This document shows positions 25,343-34,122 of a stretch of 64,000 bases of DNA, one piece after another; position 1 is the first letter of the stretch, and every line of letters starts with the position of its first letter. The notes below the pieces were generated by a model. It made no database searches, was not told the origin of the DNA, and was given only the letters and a program-made list of their open reading frames with translations. This DNA comes from Lysobacter ciconiae (GTDB lineage: Bacteria; Pseudomonadota; Gammaproteobacteria; Xanthomonadales; Xanthomonadaceae). The stretch is taken from assembly GCF_015209725.1 (NCBI RefSeq), contig NZ_CP063656.1, positions 1,223,001 to 1,287,000 of the forward strand. Direction: 5' to 3'. Position numbers and translations under genes: made by a program.

Positions 25343-26301
25343 CCGATCTCAGGAGCGACCGCTCGATCCCCAAGCACCGGGCTGAGGTATGGCCCCGGCT
25401 GCCCGCCCTGGCCGACTGGCAGAAGACCCTCGACACCGTCCACATGTGGTCGCAGATCGTCGGCAAGATCCGGCTGGAACTGGCGCCATGGTTCAACCAT
25501 TCGTGGGGCAGCACGCTGTATGTCACGACGCGCGGCCTGACCACGTCGCCGATTCCGTACGAGGGGCGGACTTTCACCATCGACTTTGATTTCGCCAGCC
25601 ACGCGCTGGCCGTGCACACTTCCGATGGCACCGAGCGCGCGTTCGCGCTGCGCGCCATGACGGTGGCGGCCTTCTACGAGCGGATTATGGAAACGCTGGG
25701 CGAACTGGGCATCCGCGTGGACATCAACCCGCGACCGGTGGAGGTCGAAGTCGCCATTCCGTTTGCCAGCAACACTACCAACGCCAGCTATGACGCCGAT
25801 GCGATGCACCGCTTCTGGCAGGCGCTGGTCCAGGCCGACCGCGTGTTGAAGGACTTCCGCGCCGGCTATGCGGGCAAGGGCAGCCCGGTCCATCTGTTCT
25901 GGGGCTCCTTCGATCTGGCGGTGACGCGTTTTTCCGGCCGGACCGCCCCCAAACACCCCGGCGGCGCTCCCAACTGTCCGGACTGGGTGATGGAGGAGGC
26001 CTACTCGCACGAGCTCTACAGCGCCGGATTCTGGGCCGGACCGGGCCTGGGCGAGGCCGCTTTCTACGCCTATGCGTACCCGGCAGGAGAGGGGTTTGCG
26101 CAGGCTCGTGTGGAGCGCGAGGCGGCCTATTACCACCAGGATCTGGGCGAATTCGTCCTGCCGTACGAGGCCGTGCGCACCGCCGACTCGCCCGACGATG
26201 CGCTGATGGCCTTCCTGCAGAGCACCTACAACGCCGCTGCCGATGCCGGTCATTGGGATCGCGCCGCGCTGGATTACAAGTTCGAACCCCCCGGCCGTTG
26301 A
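25339..26301 (+). CDS. DUF5996 family protein
   Basis: This 320-aa protein matches the DUF5996 family in style: WPRLPALADWQKTLDTVHMWSQIVGKIRLELAP, then FNHSWGSTLYVTTRGLTT and FDLAVTRFSGR. No function is known for the family. It overlaps the LysR gene by 4 bases and is thus translated with it. No signal peptide or membrane segment is present. Confidence 0.85.
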   Translation: MTDLRSDRSIPKHRAEVWPRLPALADWQKTLDTVHMWSQIVGKIRLELAPWFNHSWGSTLYVTTRGLTTSPIPYEGRTFTIDFDFASHALAVHTSDGTERAFALRAMTVAAFYERIMETLGELGIRVDINPRPVEVEVAIPFASNTTNASYDADAMHRFWQALVQADRVLKDFRAGYAGKGSPVHLFWGSFDLAVTRFSGRTAPKHPGGAPNCPDWVMEEAYSHELYSAGFWAGPGLGEAAFYAYAYPAGEGFAQARVEREAAYYHQDLGEFVLPYEAVRTADSPDDALMAFLQSTYNAAADAGHWDRAALDYKFEPPGR

Positions 26302-26337
26302 GCCGGGCTTCGCCTTCTAGTCCCGCGTGACGCGTGA

Positions 26338-27342
26338 TCAGGTGCCGCGAATTTCCCGCTCGCCCAGCCGTTCGCGGTCGTGCGGCGCGCTGAAGTCCAG
26401 TTCCGGGCCGATCGAGACGATACCGCGCGGATTGATGGTCGGGTGACTGCGGAAGTAATGGTGGCGGATGTGGTCCATGTGGACCGTGCCGGCGACGCCG
26501 GGCATCTGGTAGATGTCGCGCAGCAGGCCATTGAGGTTCGGGTAATCGACGATGCGCTTGCGGTCGCACTTGAAGTGGGTCACGTACACCGCATCAAAGC
26601 GCACCAGCGTCGTCCATAGCCGAAGATCGGCTTCGGTCAGGGTGTTGCCCACCAGGTAGCGGCTGTTGCCAAGCCGCTGCTCCAGATCCTCGAGGGTGGC
26701 GAAGAGCGCCGTTACCGCCTCGTCGTAGGCGGACTGGGTGGTGCAGAACCCTGCCCTGTAGACCCCGTTGTTGACGTGCTCGTAGACCGTGTCGTTGATG
26801 CGATCGATCTCCGCGCGCAGGTCGGCCGGGTAGTAGTCGCCGGGCTGCGCGCCGACCCCGTCGAACGCGCTGTTCAACATACGGATGATGTCGGCGGACT
26901 CATTGCTGACGATGGTCTCGCGCTGCCTGTCCCACAGCGTGGGCACCGTCACCCGGCCGCTGTAGTGCGGGTCCGCCTTGAGGTAGAGCTGGTAGGTCTT
27001 GTCGAAGCCGTACAGCGGGTCGCCGGTGGCGCCGTCGAAATCCGTGCGCAGTTCCCAGCCGTTCTCGAGCATCAGCGGATGGACCACCGACACCCCGATG
27101 TGCTGCTCCAGGCCCTTCCATGCCCGCATCAGCAGTGTCCGGTGCGCCCACGGGCAGGCGTAGGACACGTACAGGTGATAGCGGCCGCTCTCGGCCTTGA
27201 AGCCGTCCGTGCCGTCGGGGCCGGCCGAGCCGTCAGCGGTGATCCAGTTGCGGAACTGGCTTTTGGAGCGCTCGAAGCGCCCGCCGGTGTCCCCGGTGTC
27301 GTACCACTTGTCGTGCCACTGACCGTCGACCAGAAGTCCCAT
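26338..27342 (-). CDS. yqjG: Glutathionyl-hydroquinone reductase
   Basis: This 334-aa xi-class glutathione transferase reduces glutathionyl-hydroquinones. It shows SYACPWAHRTLLM with the catalytic Cys63, as in E. coli YqjG, and the C-terminal helical domain (LTEADLRLWTTLVRFDAVYVTHFKC, read as pieces; NLNGLLRDIYQMPGV). I chose ATG 27342; an upstream frame to 27366 is weaker. The product may cooperate functionally with the quinone reductase nearby, but it is a separate transcript. Confidence 0.92.
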   Translation of the reverse strand: MGLLVDGQWHDKWYDTGDTGGRFERSKSQFRNWITADGSAGPDGTDGFKAESGRYHLYVSYACPWAHRTLLMRAWKGLEQHIGVSVVHPLMLENGWELRTDFDGATGDPLYGFDKTYQLYLKADPHYSGRVTVPTLWDRQRETIVSNESADIIRMLNSAFDGVGAQPGDYYPADLRAEIDRINDTVYEHVNNGVYRAGFCTTQSAYDEAVTALFATLEDLEQRLGNSRYLVGNTLTEADLRLWTTLVRFDAVYVTHFKCDRKRIVDYPNLNGLLRDIYQMPGVAGTVHMDHIRHHYFRSHPTINPRGIVSIGPELDFSAPHDRERLGEREIRGT

Positions 27343-27404
27343 GCTTGCCTCGCGCTGTTTGCACAAAGAGGCTCAGGGTAGCGGTTGGTCCGTTAATCGG
27401 TCAG

Positions 27405-27668
27405 CTATCCGGGGTCACGACGGCGCAGGCGGCGGACCCGCTTGCGGTAGGCACGCACGTTGTCGCCATTGATGCGGGTCTGCTGGGTGCCCTTGATCTC
27501 GTTGATCTTGTGGTCGGAGCCGGTCACCGGCTTGGCCTCCACCGCCGTCTCGTGCTCGAACGCGTGCGACTTGTCGGTGTTGCGGTAGAAACGGTAGAGC
27601 GCCCAGTACAGTCCCGCAGCGCCTGCGGGGCCGAGGGAGAGCAGCCAGAGTCCGCTGTCGTCGCTCAT
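27405..27668 (-). CDS. Small single-pass membrane protein of the SPFH/zinc-ribbon operon
   Basis: This 87-aa protein has one N-terminal hydrophobic helix (LWLLSLGPAGAAGLYWALY) followed by a charged cytosolic segment ending in a basic tail (RKRVRRLRRRD). Its start overlaps the stop of the zinc-ribbon gene (ATGA). I know no family for it. Its place as third gene in the operon suggests it takes part in the same membrane complex. Confidence 0.75.
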   Translation of the reverse strand: MSDDSGLWLLSLGPAGAAGLYWALYRFYRNTDKSHAFEHETAVEAKPVTGSDHKINEIKGTQQTRINGDNVRAYRKRVRRLRRRDPG

Positions 27669-28978
27669 GATGCGAATGCCAGGAAAGTGATGACGAAGCC
27701 TTCAATGAAGGTGCCCACGGTGAGCGCGGCCAGCAACAGTTTCCACTGCTGAACCGGCACGCTGCCCATCGTCTCGCCGGTGCGCCCGTTCACGGCGATG
27801 TAGTGGAGCATGCCGCCGTTCCTGCCGGGCTGCTGGTAGGAGTACAGCCATACCGGCAGGTACATCGACACCCATCGCGAGCCGTGCACCTGCACGTCCT
27901 CCTCGTCCCAGCGCACGCCGCGATCGTAGCGGCCCACGGATTTCTCGATCTGGGCCCGGGCGATCGACAGCAGCTGATCCTCCAGGCGCGGGTGCAGGTG
28001 GTCCACGTCGCGGTCGCGCTTCTCGGAGCTGAAGCCGGACAGGAAGGAGGCGTTCCATTTCACCGCGTTCTTGGTGTCGAACGGCAGGATCGTGTTGATG
28101 ATGTTGTTGGTGTTGGCGGCCGTGTCCAGGTTGCCGCGCTCGGTGGACGACTCCAGCGGCAGGTCATCGACCGTGAAGTCGACATGCCGCTCGACCTGGT
28201 AGACGTCGGCATCGTAGTAGGTCGTCTTCTGCTTGCCGTTCTGGCGCGTGTAGCGGCGTGTCTCGATCTCGCCCTGGCCGGCGACATCCACGCTCGCCTT
28301 GCCGTCCACGATCATGTACGGCAGGTACACGCCGATGACGTTCTCCGGGGTGAACTCGTCCTTGAATTCCTTCAGCGCGAACATGCGGCGCTTGTCCACG
28401 AACTGGCGGATGCGGGCGACCGCGTCGTCCTTCTTGATGTGGAAGGGCAGGACCGCGTCCGGCACCGCACCGTTGGCCACCTGCTCGTTGACGCCGAAGA
28501 CGTGCCGGCACCAGTGGCAGCGCGCGGTCATCGCGTTGTCGGTATTGATCGTGACCTCGGCACCGCAGCCGGTGCACTTGAAGCTCATCAGGCTGGCGGC
28601 ATCGGCCGCGATGTTCTGCGCGCCCGACGCGATGATCGTGCCTTCCAGGTCATCCAGCCCGGTGCCGAGCCCGAACTCCTCCTCCACCCGCTGGCCGTGC
28701 CATTCGTTGCGGCAGTAAAGGCAGACGAGCAGGTCGCTGCCGGGCTTCTGGCGGATCTCGGTGGAGCCGCATTTCGGACAGCGGTTGAGGCCGTCCTTGA
28801 GCTCCTCGGCGGAGGTGTTGATGGCGATGGGGTCGGGCGCCAGCACCTCGTCGCGGATCGGGTCGGGCAGCGTCTCCGGATCGATCGGAAAACTGCCCGG
28901 CGCCGGCGGCACGTCCCGCGGCGAGCCGGGTCCGGTGGGCGCAGCCTCCGGCGCGGAGGAGTTATCAGGCCTGGACAT
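27665..28978 (-). CDS. TFIIB-type zinc-ribbon membrane protein (YdjG-like)
   Basis: The 437-aa protein has two zinc ribbons: CPKCGSTEI...CLYCRNEW at about residues 68-93, and CTGCGAEV...CHWCRHVFG further on. A large beta-rich domain follows (ENVIGVYLPYMIVDG, TYYDADVYQVERHVDF), with a C-terminal hydrophobic segment (WKLLLAALTVGTFIEGFVITF). This matches proteins next to SPFH genes, such as B. subtilis YdjG, which recruits a PspA-type protein under membrane stress. No PspA is encoded here. Confidence 0.85.
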   Translation of the reverse strand: MSRPDNSSAPEAAPTGPGSPRDVPPAPGSFPIDPETLPDPIRDEVLAPDPIAINTSAEELKDGLNRCPKCGSTEIRQKPGSDLLVCLYCRNEWHGQRVEEEFGLGTGLDDLEGTIIASGAQNIAADAASLMSFKCTGCGAEVTINTDNAMTARCHWCRHVFGVNEQVANGAVPDAVLPFHIKKDDAVARIRQFVDKRRMFALKEFKDEFTPENVIGVYLPYMIVDGKASVDVAGQGEIETRRYTRQNGKQKTTYYDADVYQVERHVDFTVDDLPLESSTERGNLDTAANTNNIINTILPFDTKNAVKWNASFLSGFSSEKRDRDVDHLHPRLEDQLLSIARAQIEKSVGRYDRGVRWDEEDVQVHGSRWVSMYLPVWLYSYQQPGRNGGMLHYIAVNGRTGETMGSVPVQQWKLLLAALTVGTFIEGFVITFLAFAS

Positions 28979-28999
28979 GGGCGCTTCCGGGAACGCCGC

Positions 29000-30163
29000 T
29001 TACAGACCGAGCGCCTTGGTCTTGGCCGCGTCGTAGTCGGCCTGGGTGATCAGGCCCAGATCGAGCATTTCCTTGGCCTTGGTCAGCCTGGCGATGGGAT
29101 CGTCGGCAGCGGCGGGTGCCGCCGGGGCGGCGGGCGTCACCGGCTGCTGCAGGCTGCCCATGCCGCCCATCATTCCCGACGCCATGCCCAGGCCCATGAT
29201 CCCGGCTGCACCGCTGTTTTCGCCGGCCGACTGCATGCCGGCGGCGACGCTGGCCTGCAGGTTGGAGTTGCCGCGCGAACCGGCCAGCGCATCGGCACGC
29301 TGCACGGTCTTGAGCAATTCCCGCGTGTTCTCGTCGTACTCGATGGAGACAATGGCGGTCTTGACGATCGCCAGGCCGCGATCGGACTTCCACTGGTACG
29401 CGTTCTCGACCGCGACCGACAGGCTCTGGGCGAACCCGAGCGAATCCTGCTGCAGCTTGGTGATGCGATTGCCCTTGGCGGGATCGTTGGTGTACAGGCT
29501 GAACGCCGGCGCGAGCGAGCCGACCACTTCATTGAACAGCTGGCCGGCGGCGGCATTGTCCATGTCGGTGAAATCGAACACCTCGCCGGTCTGCAGGTAT
29601 CGCGCCGGGACGAAATTCTTCACGAACAGGATCGGATCGACGATCTTCAGCGTGTAGGAACCGCGCGTCACCGCGCCGACCTGGGTGCCCAGGAAGCCGT
29701 CGTCCCAGTAGATTTCCGACTGGGTGCCGAAGCGGTTCTCGGGCAGTTCCTTCAGCGAGACGAAGAACGCAGCCTGCTGCGATCCGGGCTGGCCGCCAAA
29801 CTTGAAGCGCTCCCAGCTCTGCTTGATCAGCGGGGAGACGATGCCGTTGCCGGCGAAGATCGACTGGGAGTCCAGATGGTCCGAGCGCCACTCGTAACCG
29901 CCCGGCTCGGCGGCGAATCCGGTGATCGCGCCGTCCTGGAAAAGCAGCAGCCCGTATCCTTCCGGGACGATGATCTTCGAGCCGTTGGTGATGATGTTTT
30001 CCGAGCCGCGGGTGTTGGAGCCGCGACCGGCGTTGGTGCCGCGCGGTACCGCGGCAAACAACGCCGCCGTCGCCGGCAGGCCGTCGGGAATCGTGTAGAA
30101 ATCCTTCCACTGGTCCGCCAGCGCACTGCCCACCGCACCCACCACTGCCTGCACAAGACCCAT
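29000..30163 (-). CDS. SPFH-domain protein with C-terminal SHOCT motif (YdjI-like)
   Basis: This 387-aa protein contains an SPFH core (IIVPEGYGLLLFQDGAITGF, GSYTLKIVDPILFVKNFVP, FNEVVGSLAPAFSLY), a Gly/Met/Ala-rich linker and a SHOCT tail (DPIARLTKAKEMLDLGLIT...DYDAAKTKAL). SPFH proteins of this type form membrane-associated scaffolds; B. subtilis YdjI belongs to a SigW-controlled stress operon. I chose ATG 30163, behind CGGAGA. The gene is first in a three-gene operon and divergent from the acyltransferase. Confidence 0.88.
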   Translation of the reverse strand: MGLVQAVVGAVGSALADQWKDFYTIPDGLPATAALFAAVPRGTNAGRGSNTRGSENIITNGSKIIVPEGYGLLLFQDGAITGFAAEPGGYEWRSDHLDSQSIFAGNGIVSPLIKQSWERFKFGGQPGSQQAAFFVSLKELPENRFGTQSEIYWDDGFLGTQVGAVTRGSYTLKIVDPILFVKNFVPARYLQTGEVFDFTDMDNAAAGQLFNEVVGSLAPAFSLYTNDPAKGNRITKLQQDSLGFAQSLSVAVENAYQWKSDRGLAIVKTAIVSIEYDENTRELLKTVQRADALAGSRGNSNLQASVAAGMQSAGENSGAAGIMGLGMASGMMGGMGSLQQPVTPAAPAAPAAADDPIARLTKAKEMLDLGLITQADYDAAKTKALGL

Positions 30164-30297
30164 GCCGATTCTCCGCGATTCATGGGCGGGCACCGTGCCC
30201 GCCGTATCTGCCGAACTATACATTCCCCGATAAACGCCGGAGTCGCGCGCGGCGGTTTGCAGCCACAATAGGGATCCCTCGACACACCTGACCCTGC

Positions 30298-31200
30298 ATG
30301 GTCCCGTTGCGCATTGCCTTCATCTTCCTGCTGGTAGCCCTCAGCACCGTCGTGCATGTGGTGCCGTTGCTGGCGGTGGCGGTGATCAAGGCCGTGCTGC
30401 CGATCGACCGCCTGCGCAAGGCCAGCAATCCCTTGCTGACCGGCATCGCGGAAAGCTGGATCGGCATCAACAGCTGGATCGTGTCGCGGTTCTTCAAGAC
30501 GCGCTTCGAGGTCCAGCACGATGGGGTCCTGCAGCGGGACGGCCATTACCTGGTGCTGGCCAACCACCAGAGCTGGGTGGACATCATCGTGCTGCAGAAG
30601 GTGTTCAACCGGCGCATTCCGTTGCTGCGGTTCTTCCTGAAGCGTCAGCTGTTCTGGGTGCCGCTGCTCGGACTGGCGTGGTGGGCGCTGGATTTTCCCT
30701 TCATGGGGCGGCATACGCCCAAGCAGATCGCGCGACGCCCCGAGCTGGCGGGTCGCGATATCGAGACCACCCGCCGCGCCTGCGAGAAGTTCCGCGAGAT
30801 CCCGGTGTCGATCATGAACTTCGTGGAGGGCACACGTTTCACCCCGGCCAAGCACGCCAAGCAGGGCTCACCCTACCGTCACCTGCTCAAACCCAAGTCC
30901 GGCGGCGTGGCGTTTGTGCTCGACGCAATGGGGCAGGGGCTGCACGCGATCCTCGACATCACCATCGCCTATCCGGCCGGACAACCGTCTTTGATGGATC
31001 TGGTGGCCGACCGCGTGCCCGAGGTGCAGGTGCTGGTGCGACAACGCGCCATCCCGGAAGACCTGTTGGGTGGCGATTACAAAAACGACCGCGCGTTTCG
31101 CATCCGCTTCCAGCACTGGATCAACGGCCTGTGGCAGGAGAAGGATCAGGACCTTGGCGCGCTGCTGGGTGGCACGCTGGACGCGGTCGCTGACGATTAG
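30298..31200 (+). CDS. 1-acyl-glycerol-3-phosphate acyltransferase family protein (YihG-like)
   Basis: This 300-aa membrane acyltransferase has an N-terminal hydrophobic helix pair, motif I NHQSWVD, the FMGRH segment, and motif III FVEGTRFT. The sequence LDFPFMGRHTPKQIARRPEL is typical of the E. coli YihG subgroup. It transfers acyl chains to glycerol-phosphate lipids; whether it acts in lipid remodelling is not visible here. It is divergent from the SPFH operon. Confidence 0.9.
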   Translation: MVPLRIAFIFLLVALSTVVHVVPLLAVAVIKAVLPIDRLRKASNPLLTGIAESWIGINSWIVSRFFKTRFEVQHDGVLQRDGHYLVLANHQSWVDIIVLQKVFNRRIPLLRFFLKRQLFWVPLLGLAWWALDFPFMGRHTPKQIARRPELAGRDIETTRRACEKFREIPVSIMNFVEGTRFTPAKHAKQGSPYRHLLKPKSGGVAFVLDAMGQGLHAILDITIAYPAGQPSLMDLVADRVPEVQVLVRQRAIPEDLLGGDYKNDRAFRIRFQHWINGLWQEKDQDLGALLGGTLDAVADD

Positions 31201-31302
31201 CGGCTCTGCGGACCCGCCAGAGGCGCGACGGAGAGCGACCCGGCGTTCACGGCCAAGCCGTATGCTGCACTGCAGCAGGCGCATCGCCTGATCCCGGAGT
31301 TC

Positions 31303-32523
31303 GTGTTGAAACCACCTGAAAGCTTCCTCTCGCGCGTCCGCCGTGCCACACCGCGGGCCGTCGTATCCGGCGACCGCCGGAAACCTGCGCTCGATATCGC
31401 GGCGACGATCAACCAGGCGCTGACGTCTGCTGGTCTGCTCCCGCAGCGCGACAAGAATGCTGCCCCGGCTTTCGCCGGTGGCGTGCCTGCCGTGCCCGCC
31501 ATGTCTGACCTGGCAGCGCGCTTCACTCCCACCGATACGCCGAGCGCAAGCCGCATTCCGCCGGCGCCGCCCGCGCGTTCGGCCACGAAGACACCGGGCG
31601 CGGCGGGCCAGTTCAAAGCGCCAGCCGGGATTACGCTCGAACGCAGCTACACGAACGCCGCCGGCACCCGCACATACCTGCTTTACGTTCCGCCCGGCCT
31701 CGACCTGGCCACCCCGGCGCCGCTGGTGTTGATGCTGCACGGCTGCACCCAGGACCCCGCCGACTTCGCCACCGGGACCGGCATGAATGCGCTGGCAGAC
31801 CAGTTCGGCATGCTGGTGGCGTACCCGGCGCAGACCGCACGCGCGAACGGGTCCAACTGCTGGAACTGGTTCCGCGGCCAGGATCAGGCGCGCGGCGCCG
31901 GCGAGCCGTCGATTCTCGCCGGGATCGTTGCCGATATCGCGGCCGACCACCGGGTCGACCAGGCTCGCGTCTACGTCGCCGGGCTCTCTGCGGGCGCTGC
32001 GATGGCGGTGATCCTGGGGCGCACGTATCCGGACGTGTTTGCCGCGGTGGGCGCCCACTCGGGTCTGCCGTTCGCAGCGGCCACGGACATGTCTGGGGCC
32101 TTTGCGGCGATGCAGGGCAGGGCAGCCACGCCCGGTGCAGGGGCGAAGTCGAACGCCGCTGCTGCCCGCCGGTCAGCTCGGGCCGTTCCCATTCCCACCA
32201 TCGTCTTCCACGGCGACGCCGATCGCACCGTGAACGCCAGCAATGGCCAGGCGATCGTCGACGACATCCTCGGATCGCACGAACCGTCCGACCGGCTTGC
32301 TTCCGCATCCGTGCAAGCCGAGGCCGGCGGGCGGGCCTACACCCGGCAGATCCACGCGGACGACTCGGGCCTGCCGATTGTCGAGTTGTGGGACCTGCAT
32401 GGTGCAGGGCACGCGTGGAGCGGAGGAAATCCCGCGGGCAGTTTCACCGATGCCAGCGGCCCGGATGCCTCGGCTGAGATGCTGCGGTTCTTCCTCCGGC
32501 ACACCGGGGCCGGCAACGGTTGA
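31303..32523 (+). CDS. PHB depolymerase/LpqC-family esterase
   Basis: This 406-aa protein has a ~110-residue Pro/Ala-rich N-terminal region without a clear signal peptide. An alpha/beta-hydrolase follows: VLMLHGCTQDPADFATGTGMN, YVAGLSAGAAM (GxSxG nucleophile), IVFHGDADRTVN and HGAGHAWSGG (catalytic His). It belongs to the group of PHB depolymerases and feruloyl/acetyl esterases. A GTG at 31303 behind CCCGGAG is the best start. It could act on short-chain polyesters or on acylated compounds, and its location is uncertain. Confidence 0.88.
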   Translation: MLKPPESFLSRVRRATPRAVVSGDRRKPALDIAATINQALTSAGLLPQRDKNAAPAFAGGVPAVPAMSDLAARFTPTDTPSASRIPPAPPARSATKTPGAAGQFKAPAGITLERSYTNAAGTRTYLLYVPPGLDLATPAPLVLMLHGCTQDPADFATGTGMNALADQFGMLVAYPAQTARANGSNCWNWFRGQDQARGAGEPSILAGIVADIAADHRVDQARVYVAGLSAGAAMAVILGRTYPDVFAAVGAHSGLPFAAATDMSGAFAAMQGRAATPGAGAKSNAAAARRSARAVPIPTIVFHGDADRTVNASNGQAIVDDILGSHEPSDRLASASVQAEAGGRAYTRQIHADDSGLPIVELWDLHGAGHAWSGGNPAGSFTDASGPDASAEMLRFFLRHTGAGNG

Positions 32524-32612
32524 CTCCCGCGGCAACCCGGTCGACGGCATGAGCCACGCGGCGTTCACCATCAATGGGTCCAAATGACGTCACCTGTCAT
32601 CGGGAGTGCGCC

Positions 32613-33353
32613 ATGAAGCAGCAAATCCGGACCATCGCCATGTTGTTGGCCGCGGGCATGTTGATGCTGCTGGCCGGTTGCGTGACGCCTGGCGCCTACG
32701 GGTCGCAAGGCGGCTACGGCAACCAGGGTGGTTACGGCGTGCCCGGCGGCTACGAGTCCCCAGCCCCCGGGTACCCGTCCCAATACCCGGCCCAGTACGG
32801 CAGCCAACTGCTGGGTACGGTCGATAGCGTGGATCCGCGTTACGGCCGTCTATCGGTGGTCATTGATGATCCGCGCACGGGACGCAGGCAGCGGACCGAT
32901 CTGCGCTACGACCGGAACACCCGCCTGTTCTACCAGGGCCGGCAGCACCCGGTCGACGGTCTGGAGCGTGGCGATGTGATCCGCATCGAAACCGCCCCGT
33001 CCGGGCGCGAGCTCTGGGCCCGATCGATCGAGGTCGTGCGCAACGTTCGCGACAGCGGCTATGGCGGTGGCTACGGCGACGACCCCTACGGCGTTGGCCA
33101 GGGCAACGACCTGCGCGGTTCGGTCAACTACGTCGACACGCGCGCGCGCCTGATCCGCCTCGACGGCGTCGGCTACGGCAACAACCAACAGGTCTCCTAC
33201 GACGCCCGCACGACGGTGGAATACCAGGGCCGCGGCTACCGCCCCGAGAACCTGCAGCGCGGCGACCAGGTGCGCATCCAGGCGCGCCGCGTCGGCAACA
33301 ACCAGTGGCTGGCGGAGCGGATCGTGGTGGAGCGTTCGGTTGGCCGCTGGTGA
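32613..33353 (+). CDS. Lipoprotein with two repeated OB-fold-like domains
   Basis: This 246-aa protein has a lipobox LLAGC (Cys23), then a Gly/Tyr-rich stretch (YGSQGGYGNQGGYGVPGGY), then two similar domains. The first reads LLGTVDSVDPRYGRLSVV...RNTRLFYQGRQ...LERGDVIRI. The second reads LRGSVNYVDTRARLIRLD...ARTTVEYQGRG...LQRGDQVRI. The pair looks like an internal duplication of a DUF5666-like domain separated by another Gly/Tyr-rich linker. Function unknown. Confidence 0.8.
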   Translation: MKQQIRTIAMLLAAGMLMLLAGCVTPGAYGSQGGYGNQGGYGVPGGYESPAPGYPSQYPAQYGSQLLGTVDSVDPRYGRLSVVIDDPRTGRRQRTDLRYDRNTRLFYQGRQHPVDGLERGDVIRIETAPSGRELWARSIEVVRNVRDSGYGGGYGDDPYGVGQGNDLRGSVNYVDTRARLIRLDGVGYGNNQQVSYDARTTVEYQGRGYRPENLQRGDQVRIQARRVGNNQWLAERIVVERSVGRW

Positions 33354-33452
33354 CGCACAGTCGCTGAATATACCGGCCATGCGGCGGCAATATTGATTCC
33401 AAGCTCACGAGCGCTCTGCAAGATTGTCGCTTCCGCAATGCAAGAGCCCCAC

Positions 33453-33962
33453 ATGAATATCATTGACTTTGTAAAGAACGCTGGCGAAAAGATCTTCAAG
33501 CCGGGTGAGGCGCGTCGCGAGTCGGCCATTGAAAAGCACCTCGCCAAGTACGGGATCAGTGGCATCAAGGTCGAGGTGGACGGCGACAGGGCCACGCTGA
33601 CCGGCACCGCTGCCGACACCGCGACACGCGAGAAAGCCGTGCTCATCGCCGGCAACATCGATGGCATCAGCAACGTCGAGGACCGGATCCAGGTATTGCA
33701 TGCGACCCCGGCGCCGGTCGCCGCTGCACCGGCCACAACCGCGACGCAGCCCGCTTCGCCCGCAAGCACGACTGCCGAGGCTACGGGATGGGCATCGCGC
33801 ACCTACACGGTGAAGTCCGGTGACTCGCTGTCCAAAATCGCCAAGGAGATGTACGGCGACGCGAGCAAGTACCCGCAGATTTTCGAAGCCAACAAGCCGA
33901 TGCTGACGGACCCCGACAAGATCTACCCGGGCCAGGTCCTGCGGGTTCCTCCGCAGCAGTAG
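33453..33962 (+). CDS. kbp: BON-LysM potassium-binding protein Kbp
   Basis: This 169-aa protein is close to E. coli YgaU/Kbp (149 aa). The N-terminal helix is similar (IIDFVKNAGEKIF), followed by a BON domain (GIKVEVDGDRATLTGTAAD, VLIAGNIDGISNVEDRI) and a LysM domain (YTVKSGDSLSKIAKEMYGDAS, IFEANKPMLTDPDKIYPGQV; read as pieces). A Pro/Ala/Thr-rich linker between the domains makes it longer. Kbp binds potassium in the cytosol in E. coli. A strong terminator follows. Confidence 0.93.
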   Translation: MNIIDFVKNAGEKIFKPGEARRESAIEKHLAKYGISGIKVEVDGDRATLTGTAADTATREKAVLIAGNIDGISNVEDRIQVLHATPAPVAAAPATTATQPASPASTTAEATGWASRTYTVKSGDSLSKIAKEMYGDASKYPQIFEANKPMLTDPDKIYPGQVLRVPPQQ

Positions 33963-33987
33963 TCCAGGCGCTGGTTCTTCGATCGAG

Positions 33988-34012
33988 ACAGCCGGGCTAC
34001 CGGCTGTTTTCC
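33988..34012 (+). terminator. Intrinsic terminator after kbp
   Basis: The 8-bp stem acagccgg/ccggctgt with loop gcta is followed by tttcc, 25 bases after the kbp stop codon. Confidence 0.85.
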
Positions 34013-34122
34013 TGTGGGGTGTCCGGGCTGGAACGGTGGATGTTGATCCACGTCAGTACGGCCACGCCCAAATGATGATTGGATGCGTGCCTGGACTCTT
34101 CTCCCCACGAGGTAATCACGTC

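Noticed and set aside
27803..30271. 822-aa plus-strand reading frame
   Set aside because: It is antisense to the zinc-ribbon and SPFH genes, which have clear domains and ribosome binding sites; long antisense frames are common in high-GC DNA.
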